From Chlamydiota bacterium (lineage in GTDB: Bacteria; Chlamydiota; Chlamydiia; Chlamydiales; JAAZZY01), in the NCBI GenBank assembly GCA_022601335.1, contig JAJACV010000044.1, positions 1 to 42,185 on the forward strand: 42,185 nucleotides of DNA, read 5' to 3'. Of the stretch, positions 24,824-33,670 are shown piece by piece (the first letter of the stretch is position 1; each line of letters opens with the position of its first letter). The notes beneath the pieces are model-generated. The model ran no database searches. It was not told the origin of the DNA and saw nothing but the letters and a program-made list of their open reading frames with translations. The translations under genes were made by a program, and so were the position numbers.

Positions 24824-25920
24824 GCTGTTTGTAGTAGGGGTAGTTTTAAAACATTAATAATTATTTCCTGGTTTTCTTTAGTCAACCAAGGATGCATTGG
24901 GATACTAAAAACTTCGTCAGCTGTTTTTTCTGCAACTGGAAAATCCCCACGCTTATATCCAAGGTCAAGGTAAGCTGGTTGCTCATGAATACAAATAGGG
25001 TAATAAATCGCTGCTGGAATACTTGCTTTTTTTAAATTTGTTAATACCTCGTCTCTATTTTCTGAACGCAAGACGTATTGAGAATATATATGAGTATTTC
25101 CTGGTACAACCTTTGGTATTACAAAGTCTCCTTTCAGTCTCTGAGAATAGTACTCTCCAACAAGAGTTCGCTTCTTGAGCTCTTCTTTAAAAAAAGGTAG
25201 TTTGGCAAGCAAAATGGCTGCTTGCAATGTATCAATTCTCCCATTCATCCCTATATATTGATGATTGTATCTCTCTGATGCACCATGAACTCGTAAAGCT
25301 CGAATTTTGTTAGCTATATTACTGTCATTTGTAAACAATGCTCCCCCATCTCCGTAGCAGCCTAGCGGCTTCGTTGGGAAAAAACTCGTGACACCAATAA
25401 AAGAAGCGTTACAGCTATTTGTGCCATTTTGAGTAGCTCCAAAACTTTGAGCAGCATCTTCAATAACAGCAATATTATACTTGGTGGCAATAGCGTTTAG
25501 TTTTTCAAAGTCTGGCATTTGACCATACAAGCTGATAGGGATAATTGCTTTAGTCTTTTTTGTAATAGCTTCTTCTAGTTGATTCACATTTATCATATAG
25601 GTGTCAGGGTCAATATCCACAAAAACCGGAACCGCCTTTAGCCGCCTAATAACTTCGACAGGGCTAATCCAAGTGTAGGGTACGCAAATAACTTCATCCC
25701 CGGCCTCAATACCTATTGCTGTTAAAGCAAGAAGCAAACTATCTGTTCCACTTGATGTTGCAACGCAGCACTTAACTCCTATTTCCCGCGCTAAAGCCTC
25801 TTCTAAATCATAGACCTTTTTGCCCATGATAAACTGGCCATCTTGTAACACTTCCTTGATCGCAAAATCAATTTCGCTCTCATAAAGTTGATATTGGGCT
25901 TTAAGGTCAATAAATTCCAT
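24820..25920 (-). CDS. DegT/DnrJ/StrS sugar aminotransferase, WbpE/GnnB-like
   Basis: The ATG at 25920 gives 366 residues; a GTG at 25935 is a weaker alternative. The fold is that of PLP-dependent sugar aminotransferases: SSGTDSLLLAL (56-66) for phosphate binding, VIEDAAQSFGA (152-162) with the pyridine-binding Asp155, and SFFPTKPLGCYGDGG with the Schiff-base Lys184. That motif is typical of C3 aminotransferases such as WbpE/WlbC. The substrate is presumably the 3-keto sugar from the Gfo/Idh partner. This is the first gene of the long - strand run ending at 14674. No acyltransferase for the new amino group is seen, so a free or methylated amine is possible given the downstream methyltransferases. 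Confidence 0.86.
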   Translation of the reverse strand: MEFIDLKAQYQLYESEIDFAIKEVLQDGQFIMGKKVYDLEEALAREIGVKCCVATSSGTDSLLLALTAIGIEAGDEVICVPYTWISPVEVIRRLKAVPVFVDIDPDTYMINVNQLEEAITKKTKAIIPISLYGQMPDFEKLNAIATKYNIAVIEDAAQSFGATQNGTNSCNASFIGVTSFFPTKPLGCYGDGGALFTNDSNIANKIRALRVHGASERYNHQYIGMNGRIDTLQAAILLAKLPFFKEELKKRTLVGEYYSQRLKGDFVIPKVVPGNTHIYSQYVLRSENRDEVLTNLKKASIPAAIYYPICIHEQPAYLDLGYKRGDFPVAEKTADEVFSIPMHPWLTKENQEIIINVLKLPLLQTA

Positions 25921-26239
25921 GAAGATCTCACACACTATTACTTACAAAAAATTCAAACATAAGATTGAACTTGGAAAGTGTACATTAAACATAAATTAAA
26001 TCCATAAAAATTTCTAACTCATTAAAAACCTTACCCAGGATTAAGAAAGAATATGAAAAAGCTGATCTACTAAAAACAGACTAATCAAATTGCAAATTCA
26101 AGATAGAAAATGCTATTAGAGGCTATGTTCAACTTTTAACAGTACCAAAACCATCTACCTGATGCAGCATTTCAACTGTGTTTTTAAAGAAAGATACCAA
26201 GCTGTAGCACTCTGTTTTTACAATCGAAGATTATTAACA
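25921..26239. other. Intergenic region between the two - strand operons
   Basis: About 320 bp lie between the aminotransferase start and the stop of the membrane protein gene. The sequence is AT-rich with stops in all frames. I see no RNA gene, strong hairpin with T-run, or repeat. It should contain the promoter for the operon that starts at 25920, but no clear -35/-10 pair stands out. Confidence 0.5.
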
Positions 26240-28300
26240 CTAAAAATCAATTTGGTTTCTAATTTTCGATAATTTTTTGATTTTCACGTATGTATATAGA
26301 TACATAGCTCTAATAGAATTTGATAATAATATAAAGATACAAACAAAGGAAATAAGACAAAAGAGGACGTACGAAATACTATTTTCAGTTACATAATAGT
26401 GAGAAGGCGGGTAGGCATAAAGAAAAGGAGTCGCCGTCCCAATAACTAAACATAAGGATGCGAAAGCAAGAATCACACTTTCTTTTAATGCCCTTTTACT
26501 AAGAAATATAGATAAAGTAATTAATAACAGAATAGAAAAAATCAAGGGCTTAAAGGATTTTTTGATCGTATATTTCAAAAAATAATTCCACCCATATAAT
26601 ATGGATTTAGCTTTATTTATATGTGCTTTAAAAAATAGCACCGGGTGATCCTTAAGAACTTTTAAATAACAAGTTCTCATTATTTTGTCATGCAACCCTA
26701 TTTTATATAAATTAGTGTAACGACAAATATGGGTCCTATCATTGTAAGGAACTCCTTTTTTTCTTAAATTCGCTTGAAATATTTCCAATCCTTTAAGAAA
26801 ACAAAATGTATCCCCATGAACTTCTTGACTAGGATTCAAAATTAACCTTGTAGGATCATAACTAACCACTCCCATATAGGCATTATGATATTTCATGTGA
26901 TTAGAAAGCACATCATCGGTGAAATAATATGGATGTAAATTTAACGTTATTATAATTTTAGAAAAAAGAGTTATAAACAAAAGTATAAATATTGGACTAT
27001 TTTTTATAAACCTCAGTTCCGAAAGAAAATCTAAAATAGTCACTTTGTGTTTTTTTTCTAAAACTCTCAAAGTGTTTATAATAATATAAACAACAATTGA
27101 CATAAGAAATAATTTATAAAAGGAACCAGCCAACAAACTCAGAGGTTTATTACTTGATCGCTCTTTTAAAACAAAAACCAGAATTGGAGTAGTGTATACT
27201 AGAAAAAACGAACTAAAAATTAATATTTTATGTTTTCTAATTTCACTTTTTAGATATTTTTTATAAAAAAAGTAAAATCCAAATAAGCAACCCGCTAGAA
27301 AAAGAAAAGCATAAAGCAGGCTAGTCAGACTAAGAGTATAATCTTTAATTAAAGATGTTCTGAACAGAGAAAAAATAGCGCTGATTTTTTGAGATTTTAT
27401 AAAAACCGCTATAACAAATAAAGAAAGCAATATTTTAATGTGAACATTGTTAAATGTATATCTCTTCAATTTTATTAATCGATAAACAAATAAACAAACA
27501 AAAGCTAACATAATAGTCACCAAAAAGCTTTGTCCAGAAGAGCGGCAAAAAATTATAAAGTTAAGAAATATACTTTGTGCTCCTATTAAGATTAATTCCG
27601 AGTATGTAAATACCTTTCGATCTAAAAACTTGATAATGATGTGTAGTGTAGGTAAAACTAGCAAAAGAGGTAGTGATCGAAAGTTGAATACAGTTGCATA
27701 ATTTAAATCTTTAGATAAATCCATGTGAATCATTGTCATTAATAATGCTAGCAGATAGAGGGGAATTATAGATAAATAAATAACTGATTTCTTGAAAGCT
27801 AGAATATAGAAAGTGACCGTCATTGATAGTAATAAGAAGAAAAAATAATACGGAGAGGAAATCTTGTATCCAAATATTTTGAAGGCAAATTTATAGTAAT
27901 CGACTAGACCAAGATCTATCCCAGGAATCGGCACAATGGCGTTGCGCAAAAGATACGGAAAAGTTTTTTTCAGATCTAGAGACCGAGCACTTTGAATAGC
28001 CTTGTTTAGCATCTCAGGGTTTCTAAGATTTTTATGGTAGTCAGCAGGATTTGAGACTCCACACCAGCCCAAGCCACCTTTCTGTAATGCTTGATCAACA
28101 TCTTTGAAGTACATATAACCTTTAAGCCCATAGCATGAATTGGAAATTGCTGCAGACATCGCCCAAGTTTGATCTGCAATAGCCTCAGGTATAACCTGGT
28201 GCATTTTACAGCGAACTCCATACTGACATAAGCCGAAAATAAGAGATATCACAAATAGAACAAAAAACAAGATAGGTTGAAAAAATTTTCTTTTGATCAT
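26240..28300 (-). CDS. Large polytopic membrane protein, candidate GtrC/GT-C-type glycosyltransferase
   Basis: The ATG at 28300 gives 686 residues; the frame is open to a TTG at 28369, and neither start has a clear ribosome site. About 13-14 hydrophobic segments are visible, the first at about 8-26, then a cluster from about 155 to 430 and the last near 655-680. A long non-membrane loop follows segment 1 (about 30-140, containing VIPEAIADQTWAM) and another lies between about 475 and 580. Few-segment clusters with large external loops are the layout of GT-C transferases that use polyprenyl-phosphate sugars. It follows gtrB and gtrA, in the position of the serotype-specific gtr gene of phage gtrABC cassettes, which is the main reason for this call. 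Confidence 0.55.
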   Translation of the reverse strand: MIKRKFFQPILFFVLFVISLIFGLCQYGVRCKMHQVIPEAIADQTWAMSAAISNSCYGLKGYMYFKDVDQALQKGGLGWCGVSNPADYHKNLRNPEMLNKAIQSARSLDLKKTFPYLLRNAIVPIPGIDLGLVDYYKFAFKIFGYKISSPYYFFFLLLSMTVTFYILAFKKSVIYLSIIPLYLLALLMTMIHMDLSKDLNYATVFNFRSLPLLLVLPTLHIIIKFLDRKVFTYSELILIGAQSIFLNFIIFCRSSGQSFLVTIMLAFVCLFVYRLIKLKRYTFNNVHIKILLSLFVIAVFIKSQKISAIFSLFRTSLIKDYTLSLTSLLYAFLFLAGCLFGFYFFYKKYLKSEIRKHKILIFSSFFLVYTTPILVFVLKERSSNKPLSLLAGSFYKLFLMSIVVYIIINTLRVLEKKHKVTILDFLSELRFIKNSPIFILLFITLFSKIIITLNLHPYYFTDDVLSNHMKYHNAYMGVVSYDPTRLILNPSQEVHGDTFCFLKGLEIFQANLRKKGVPYNDRTHICRYTNLYKIGLHDKIMRTCYLKVLKDHPVLFFKAHINKAKSILYGWNYFLKYTIKKSFKPLIFSILLLITLSIFLSKRALKESVILAFASLCLVIGTATPFLYAYPPSHYYVTENSISYVLFCLISFVCIFILLSNSIRAMYLYTYVKIKKLSKIRNQIDF

Positions 28301-28398
28301 TAGTAAAAGTAGATTTGAGTTTAATATGCATCGAATGTATTTCAGATAATGAATAATTGTATATGACAATTTTGTGCTGGAACTGATTTCAAATAGCT

Positions 28399-28447
28399 AA
28401 CACAATTTTAGTATTGAAATCTTCGGTTCAATGCTTTGTGTTTTTTT
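28399..28447 (+). terminator. Terminator-like hairpin oriented against the surrounding genes
   Basis: The outer arms AACACAA (28399-28405) and TTGTGTT (28436-28442) and the inner arms AGTATTGAA (28410-28418) and TTCAATGCT (28427-28435) pair, with a four-T bulge on the left. Five further T's follow (28443-28447). Only the + strand version has the T-run, although the genes on both sides are on the - strand. Confidence 0.55.
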
Positions 28448-28449
28448 AT

Positions 28450-28857
28450 CTACTGAAATATTATTTTTTTATTAAATAAATATCCTATTACAGAGACCAA
28501 GAGTAAAGAAATAAATCCTGAAACTAGAACGTTAGTATAAATCAAGAGTTGGAATTTACAGAGCAGAACATTTAATATGTAGAGGAAGACGTACCCTAAT
28601 ACGAATTTAGGGAATATCTTTTTATTTAGGTTTTTAAAAACAAGCCTACCAAGAGTAAAGTAGTTAAAAACCACACCCAGGCAAGTAGCTAAAAATATAG
28701 CGAGGGAATAATGAAAACTAAAAAAAATAAAAACAACAAAAAAAGAATACCCTACGAGGGTGTTCAAAACGCCTGTTAGAATATAGCGTATAAATGTTTT
28801 CTCAGTCAAACTTGAAATAGCTCTAAATTTTAGAGATAGTTGCTTTCTAGCTTTCAA
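28450..28857 (-). CDS. gtrA: GtrA-like flippase
   Basis: A 135-residue membrane protein with four predicted transmembrane helices and the GtrA family (PF04138) features: FIRYILTGVLNTLVGYSFF for the first helix, LGVVFNYFTLGRLVF in the middle and a C-terminal GYLFNKKIIF. GtrA proteins are thought to flip polyprenyl-phosphate-linked glucose or other sugars across the inner membrane. The start overlaps the gtrB end by 11 bases. It completes a gtrB-gtrA pair followed by a large membrane protein. Confidence 0.85.
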   Translation of the reverse strand: MKARKQLSLKFRAISSLTEKTFIRYILTGVLNTLVGYSFFVVFIFFSFHYSLAIFLATCLGVVFNYFTLGRLVFKNLNKKIFPKFVLGYVFLYILNVLLCKFQLLIYTNVLVSGFISLLLVSVIGYLFNKKIIFQ

Positions 28858-29779
28858 AATTTACCCTTTCCTTTTCTATTACAAGAGGGCGTCCCTTAGT
28901 TTGAGTAAGAACCTGCATTGTATATTCTCCTAGTATTCCAAGAAAAAAAAGTTGTATTGAGGAAAAAAAGAACAAACCAACAAGAATAGACGCTAAACCT
29001 AAACTATACTTTTCCCAATAAAGAAATTTTAAGACCATACATCCTACTGAAATTAAAAAACTTATAAAAGATAGGCCAAAACCAATAAATGTTGCTAAAC
29101 GCATCAATACTTTTGAATAGCTTGTTAGGCCTAGAATTCCAATGTCATATAAAGAGTAAAAATTGTTCTTAGTTTTTCCAAACTTCCTTTTTTGTTGGGT
29201 ATAGGATACTTTTTTTATCTTGAAGCCTATTTCTGCTATCATGCCTCTAAAATAGGGATAGGGATCATCAAATTTTCTTAAAATAGCAATGATTTTTTTA
29301 TCATATAGTCCAAAGCCAAGAAAATTTGGTATAAGTTGCACTTCAGAAATTTTTGTAGAAATTTTGTAGTATAATTTTCTTATAAGAAACATTATTTTGG
29401 CCTCTTTACTTTTAGGCTTTATTCCAATGACTATCTCAGCCCCTTGTTCCCAATTAATTATAAACTCTTTTATGAGTTGGGGGGGATCTTGTAAGTCACA
29501 TACAATAAACACTACGGCATCTCCATGCGCTTGTAACATACCATAGAATGGAGAACGAATATGACCAAAATTTCGCGAGTTAATAATTAATTTAACATTT
29601 TTATCTGCTTCAATAATCTTTTTTATGCGTTGCACTGTTTGATCATCAGAAGAATTATCAATAAATATATGTTCATATGAATAGTTGAGATTTTTAAAGA
29701 CTTCTTTTACCTGTTTGTAAATTTCTTCAATATTGTCTTCTTCATTAAAACAGGGCGTAACAACGCTTATTTTTTTCAT
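28847..29779 (-). CDS. gtrB: GtrB-like polyprenyl-phosphate glycosyltransferase
   Basis: 310 residues with an N-terminal GT2 domain and two C-terminal transmembrane helices (about 225-250 and 260-285). SVVTPCFNEEDNIEEIY opens the fold, and HIFIDNSSDDQT and FIVCDLQDPPQLI (about 91-103) give the nucleotide-binding acids typical of GtrB, ArnC and Dpm1. The membrane-proximal RKFGKTKNNFYSLYDIG is a conserved part of the group. The enzyme would load a sugar onto undecaprenyl phosphate on the cytoplasmic face, for flipping by GtrA and transfer by the third protein. The donor could be a nucleotide sugar made by this locus instead of UDP-glucose. Confidence 0.87.
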   Translation of the reverse strand: MKKISVVTPCFNEEDNIEEIYKQVKEVFKNLNYSYEHIFIDNSSDDQTVQRIKKIIEADKNVKLIINSRNFGHIRSPFYGMLQAHGDAVVFIVCDLQDPPQLIKEFIINWEQGAEIVIGIKPKSKEAKIMFLIRKLYYKISTKISEVQLIPNFLGFGLYDKKIIAILRKFDDPYPYFRGMIAEIGFKIKKVSYTQQKRKFGKTKNNFYSLYDIGILGLTSYSKVLMRLATFIGFGLSFISFLISVGCMVLKFLYWEKYSLGLASILVGLFFFSSIQLFFLGILGEYTMQVLTQTKGRPLVIEKERVNFES

Positions 29780-29795
29780 AATAGAATCCTAGGTT

Positions 29796-30692
29796 TTAAA
29801 CAGGTGTTTTAATCCAATCAATATTAAGATTATTTATATTAGTACTATAATAATGGATCATTTTTTGCAGGCCTGTTCGAAGGGGAGTGAACTGAAACTG
29901 TGAGCCTAAAAAAGAGCTTAGCCTCTCATTAGAGCATGTATATTCATAGTTTAAAGTTTTACTTTTAACAATTATTTCAACTTGATTTCCTAAAATTTTT
30001 TTAATTTCTTCTGCAATTTCAGTTAAAAAAAGTGACCTACCGGTCCCTATATTATAATTAGAATATTCGGCATCATGATGAATGAAGGTATCTAAAATGC
30101 GAATAAAGTCATCTATAAATACATAATCAAACTTAATATCGTTATTAATTATTATCGGCAATTTACTTAGAGCCCTTACAATTGCATTTGAAATAAAACG
30201 CATTTGATAATCTTCATAGGGTGCATAAAGCCCAAATATATGAAGACTAACAGCTTTCTTGAAAGAGCTGCTTTTAATATTCTGAGAAATTTTTAATTTT
30301 GATAATCCATAAATATCAGATGGAACACGCTTCCCTAATTGATCTTCAGTAATATTTTTTTGTTGAAATGGTCTAGCATATTCAGCGCCACTACCTAATT
30401 GAATAAATTTAGTTTGGCCGCTAACATGACTAAAGAGATTTTCAAAAACTCTTAAATTACAATCAAAATAGTATTGTTCATTGCCTAAATCTTTCCTAGA
30501 ACCACCAATGCTAGCTCCATTGATGAGAATATCAAACTTTTTATTTTTGAAATAACAATCCACATCTGATTTTTTAGTTAACTCCAACTCTCTACGTCGA
30601 GGTCCAAGTAAAGTATACTTATCTTTCTGTCGGTGAAAAAAGTTCCGCCCTATTGTTCCTGAAGCTCCAGCAAAAAAAATCTTTTTTTTCAT
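29796..30692 (-). CDS. NAD-dependent epimerase/dehydratase (extended SDR)
   Basis: 298 residues if started at the ATG at 30692. That start places the Rossmann motif FAGASGTIGRNF at the N-terminus. The frame is open to an ATG at 30731, which would overlap the upstream gene by 35 bases. LGSGAEYA provides the catalytic Ser and YGLSKLKIS the YxxxK pair. The C-terminal half contains FDYVFIDDFIRILD and NIGTGRSLFLTEI. This suits a reductase or epimerase of a keto sugar. As the gene directly after the acetolactate-synthase-like enzyme it is one candidate for the ketone reduction that completes a YerF-like step; the SDR at 32606 is the other. The function is an inference from position. Confidence 0.72.
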   Translation of the reverse strand: MKKKIFFAGASGTIGRNFFHRQKDKYTLLGPRRRELELTKKSDVDCYFKNKKFDILINGASIGGSRKDLGNEQYYFDCNLRVFENLFSHVSGQTKFIQLGSGAEYARPFQQKNITEDQLGKRVPSDIYGLSKLKISQNIKSSSFKKAVSLHIFGLYAPYEDYQMRFISNAIVRALSKLPIIINNDIKFDYVFIDDFIRILDTFIHHDAEYSNYNIGTGRSLFLTEIAEEIKKILGNQVEIIVKSKTLNYEYTCSNERLSSFLGSQFQFTPLRTGLQKMIHYYSTNINNLNIDWIKTPV

Positions 30693-30696
30693 ATTG

Positions 30697-32568
30697 TCAG
30701 GGGGATACCAATTTACTATCTTCGGTTTCATTTCTTATTCTTAATGATTTCACATGAGGTTGAATCAACATATTAGACAACAATTCACTCTTTGAAACTA
30801 AAGGCGAGAGGTCTTCAAGAGGTGGCGAAATAATAGACCCATCTGCTTGGGGAATAATGGATAGTTTAGGCAAAAATAATTGCATGGGGTCCATGAAAAC
30901 TTCACAAATAACAGGCCCCTTGCTTAATTGAAATTCAGGAATAACCTTATCAAAATCTTGCCAAGTTTTTATTATAAATGAATTAATATTAAAAGCTTTT
31001 GCAATAGCGGTGTAATTGGGGCAGGAAACGCCTGTTTCCTTATTTGTGCCTGTCATTCTATTCTTAAATAAGGCTTTTTGTGTGTGCTTAATCATTAAGT
31101 AACCATCATTACTAAAAACAATAATTTTAATGGGCAGTTGATGATGAACAATTGTTTGCAATTCTTGTAAGTTCATCATCATTCCCCCATCACAATTTAA
31201 GCACAAAACAGGGCCTTTGTTTGAGCCAAATGAGGCGCCAATTGCGGCGGGTAAACCAAAACCCATTTCTCCTAATCCCTGAGAGGTTATTAACCTTTGA
31301 GTTCCGTTTAATTTCAATACCTGATGAGCGCAAAGGAGAGCTGTCCCCATATCTGTAACAATGATTTCGTTGTGAGAGAGATGCTTGTTTAGTTTTTCAA
31401 TAAAGCGGTAAGAGTTAATATAGCCATTCTTATCTGAATGAGATTGCTCAATAACAGGGTATTTTTTTCTATAGTTATTGCAAATTTTCACCCATTCTGT
31501 ATTTTCAATGTTTTCTGAATTATTTGCTTTCGAGAGTAAGTTCTTTATAATTTTTTTTGCGTCGCAACAGATTGGATAGTTTATTCGTTCAATATGTTTA
31601 GACAATTCATTAGTATCTATATCTATAGTTGCTATTTTTGCATCTCTAGCAAACTCATTTATATCATATCCCACCTGTGGAATCGAAAGGCGCGTTCCTA
31701 TTGTAAGCAAAAAATCACAGTTTTGAAGAATAAAATTAGCAGCTCTTTGGCCATATACACCGGCTCTTCCGAAAACTAAAGGATGGTCTGAATTTAATAT
31801 ATCTATACCCGTCCATGAGACTAAAGTAGGGCAATTTAATTTTTCGATTAATTTTTTAACTAAATCTATAGCATTAGATAACCTAACTCCATGGCCCAGC
31901 CATATTAGAGGGCGCTTAGAATTCAAAAGACTTTTAAAAACGAGGTCAGCTCCTTGCTCTTCATTGAAGATGATTTTTTTATCGATTTCGACGGGCTTGG
32001 GTTTATCTAAGTTTTTTGTAGCTAAGTGCACACCTTCAGTCGAAGAGACAGGTGCGCTTTGTATATTCATAGGAATTTCTAAAAAACAAGGCCCAGGTCT
32101 ATTTATTTCTGAAATTTTGTAGGCTTTTTCAATTTCTGGAAGCACCTCGTTTGGTGAGATAATTCGCTTGGAATATTTAGTTACTCCTTTCAACATATTG
32201 ACTGAATCAAAACCTTGAACACCCCATATTCTGAGATTATTGTCTTCCTTTGTAAACTTGGAGTTTTCATTTCCTGCAATGATTAGAACAGGTATGGAAT
32301 CCATCCAAGCTCCCACAACGCCAGTTACAACATTGGTGGTTCCTCCTCCTGTTGTTACCAAAACTACAGAGATCTTTCCCGACACCCTGTAATAAGTTTG
32401 TGCTGCCATAGCAGCGGCTTGCTCGTGGTGAACACAAATAATTTTAGTATATCCCAGTCTGTTTATGGCATCAAAAATTGAAGCATTTCCTGCCCCAACG
32501 ATACCAAAAACTGTTTCAATGTTTCTTTTTTTCAAAAATAGAGCTATTTCATCTGCTGCTTTCATCAT
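30697..32568 (-). CDS. TPP-dependent acetolactate-synthase-like enzyme (YerE-like candidate)
   Basis: 623 residues with the three-domain layout of acetohydroxyacid synthase relatives. The TPP-activating Glu is Glu49 in VHHEQAAAMAAQTYYR. A central FAD/NAD-like domain spans about 195-330, and LCLNCDGGMMMNLQELQT followed by FSNDGY is the GDG-to-N TPP/Mg motif in the C-terminal domain. In yersiniose synthesis the homologous YerE adds the acetyl unit of pyruvate to the 4-keto carbon of CDP-3,6-dideoxy-4-keto-glucose. Here the genes upstream (rfbF, rfbG, RfbH-like) would make exactly that kind of intermediate, which supports a C4-branching function. Ordinary acetolactate synthase is less likely, as no regulatory subunit or ilv genes are nearby. 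Confidence 0.8.
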   Translation of the reverse strand: MMKAADEIALFLKKRNIETVFGIVGAGNASIFDAINRLGYTKIICVHHEQAAAMAAQTYYRVSGKISVVLVTTGGGTTNVVTGVVGAWMDSIPVLIIAGNENSKFTKEDNNLRIWGVQGFDSVNMLKGVTKYSKRIISPNEVLPEIEKAYKISEINRPGPCFLEIPMNIQSAPVSSTEGVHLATKNLDKPKPVEIDKKIIFNEEQGADLVFKSLLNSKRPLIWLGHGVRLSNAIDLVKKLIEKLNCPTLVSWTGIDILNSDHPLVFGRAGVYGQRAANFILQNCDFLLTIGTRLSIPQVGYDINEFARDAKIATIDIDTNELSKHIERINYPICCDAKKIIKNLLSKANNSENIENTEWVKICNNYRKKYPVIEQSHSDKNGYINSYRFIEKLNKHLSHNEIIVTDMGTALLCAHQVLKLNGTQRLITSQGLGEMGFGLPAAIGASFGSNKGPVLCLNCDGGMMMNLQELQTIVHHQLPIKIIVFSNDGYLMIKHTQKALFKNRMTGTNKETGVSCPNYTAIAKAFNINSFIIKTWQDFDKVIPEFQLSKGPVICEVFMDPMQLFLPKLSIIPQADGSIISPPLEDLSPLVSKSELLSNMLIQPHVKSLRIRNETEDSKLVSP

Positions 32569-32605
32569 ATTTTTTTAATTTATTCAAATTGTTATGAACA
32601 TATTT

Positions 32606-33670
32606 TTAGATATGCATATTGATCTTATGCCATCTTAATGTTTTCTTAATAGCATGTTCTAATGAGATTGATGCTTGGAGTTTTAAAGTATCAGAAATAA
32701 GAGCTATATCTGGCACAAAGCAAGAGGCTGGATTATTTTGGGGTGAAAAATTCCATCTAATTTCAGAATGCGGGTTAAACTCTTGAGAAATTAATTCTGC
32801 AACTTTTGTTAAACATACAGGCCTATTCCCTCCTACATTAAATACAGATCCATTCTCACCTTGAACCAACATTTTTAAAAGCCAAAATGCCATATCGCTT
32901 CCGTATAAATAACTTCTAACAGACTGACCATTTCCTAAAATTTTGATTGGATTGCCTGACAAAGCATCTAAAATAAAACTATTTACAGCCCATGGTTTAT
33001 CAAGCAATTGATAAGGGCCTATAAAAGTAAAGAGTCTAGCTGTTTGAGTAGGAACATTATATTGAGTAGAGAAACTATGACAGAGCTGTTCCGCAAAACG
33101 TTTGGCTTCAGGATAGGCCCCTTTAACACTGCTACATGGGCGCAGGTGAATTTCAGAGGTTTCAGAAATGCGATCTACATCAAGCGGTTGCTGTCCATAA
33201 ACAAGCCCCGAACTGAGATTGAGCAACATGCGAAAATCAGATAGACGAGACACGTGCCTTAAAATATTCTTTGTCCCATCTGCTATTGTGAGCATAACAT
33301 CAACTGGATTTAGCGCATGAAGCCTACTATCAGGATTGGCAGCAGCATGGATCAACCAATTAGTCTCAGCAGGAAGCTCTATTAGATGTTTGACATCATT
33401 TTCAATAAAATGAAAATTTTTTTGAGTACTGAGGTAGGGTCTAGAAGCTTTGAATTTGTCAAAACTTCTTCCTATTACTGTGATGTCCGTATTAAAATTG
33501 TGGTTGATATTCAAGCATGTCAGAAGACCTGTAAGCCATGTGCCCACAAACCCTGATCCTCCTGCTATCACAACAGATGAATTTTTAAGAGGATGTAGAG
33601 ATTCGACAGCATTTTCTATGACTAGGTTACAATCTTCCATAAAAAGATCAGTGGCGCTTACGACTTTCAT
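32606..33670 (-). CDS. NAD-dependent epimerase/dehydratase (extended SDR)
   Basis: 354 residues with an unusual N-terminal extension of about 30 residues before VVIAGGSGFVGTWLTGLL. NLSSGLVYG carries the catalytic Ser, and YPEAKRFAEQ gives YxxxK. QTARLFTFIGPYQLLD and NVGGNRPVCLTKVAELI form the substrate domain. The start overlaps the mhpE-like stop by four bases, and 37 bp separate it from the TPP enzyme. By position it may reduce or epimerise the branched keto sugar or prepare its precursor. Confidence 0.78.
   Translation of the reverse strand: MKVVSATDLFMEDCNLVIENAVESLHPLKNSSVVIAGGSGFVGTWLTGLLTCLNINHNFNTDITVIGRSFDKFKASRPYLSTQKNFHFIENDVKHLIELPAETNWLIHAAANPDSRLHALNPVDVMLTIADGTKNILRHVSRLSDFRMLLNLSSGLVYGQQPLDVDRISETSEIHLRPCSSVKGAYPEAKRFAEQLCHSFSTQYNVPTQTARLFTFIGPYQLLDKPWAVNSFILDALSGNPIKILGNGQSVRSYLYGSDMAFWLLKMLVQGENGSVFNVGGNRPVCLTKVAELISQEFNPHSEIRWNFSPQNNPASCFVPDIALISDTLKLQASISLEHAIKKTLRWHKINMHI

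Noticed and set aside
26162..26272. A 36-codon + strand frame with a YNRR-like segment, possibly a transposase remnant
   Set aside because: It is very short, overlaps the 3' end of the membrane protein gene on the other strand, has no ribosome site, and no inverted repeats or target duplications are visible around it.
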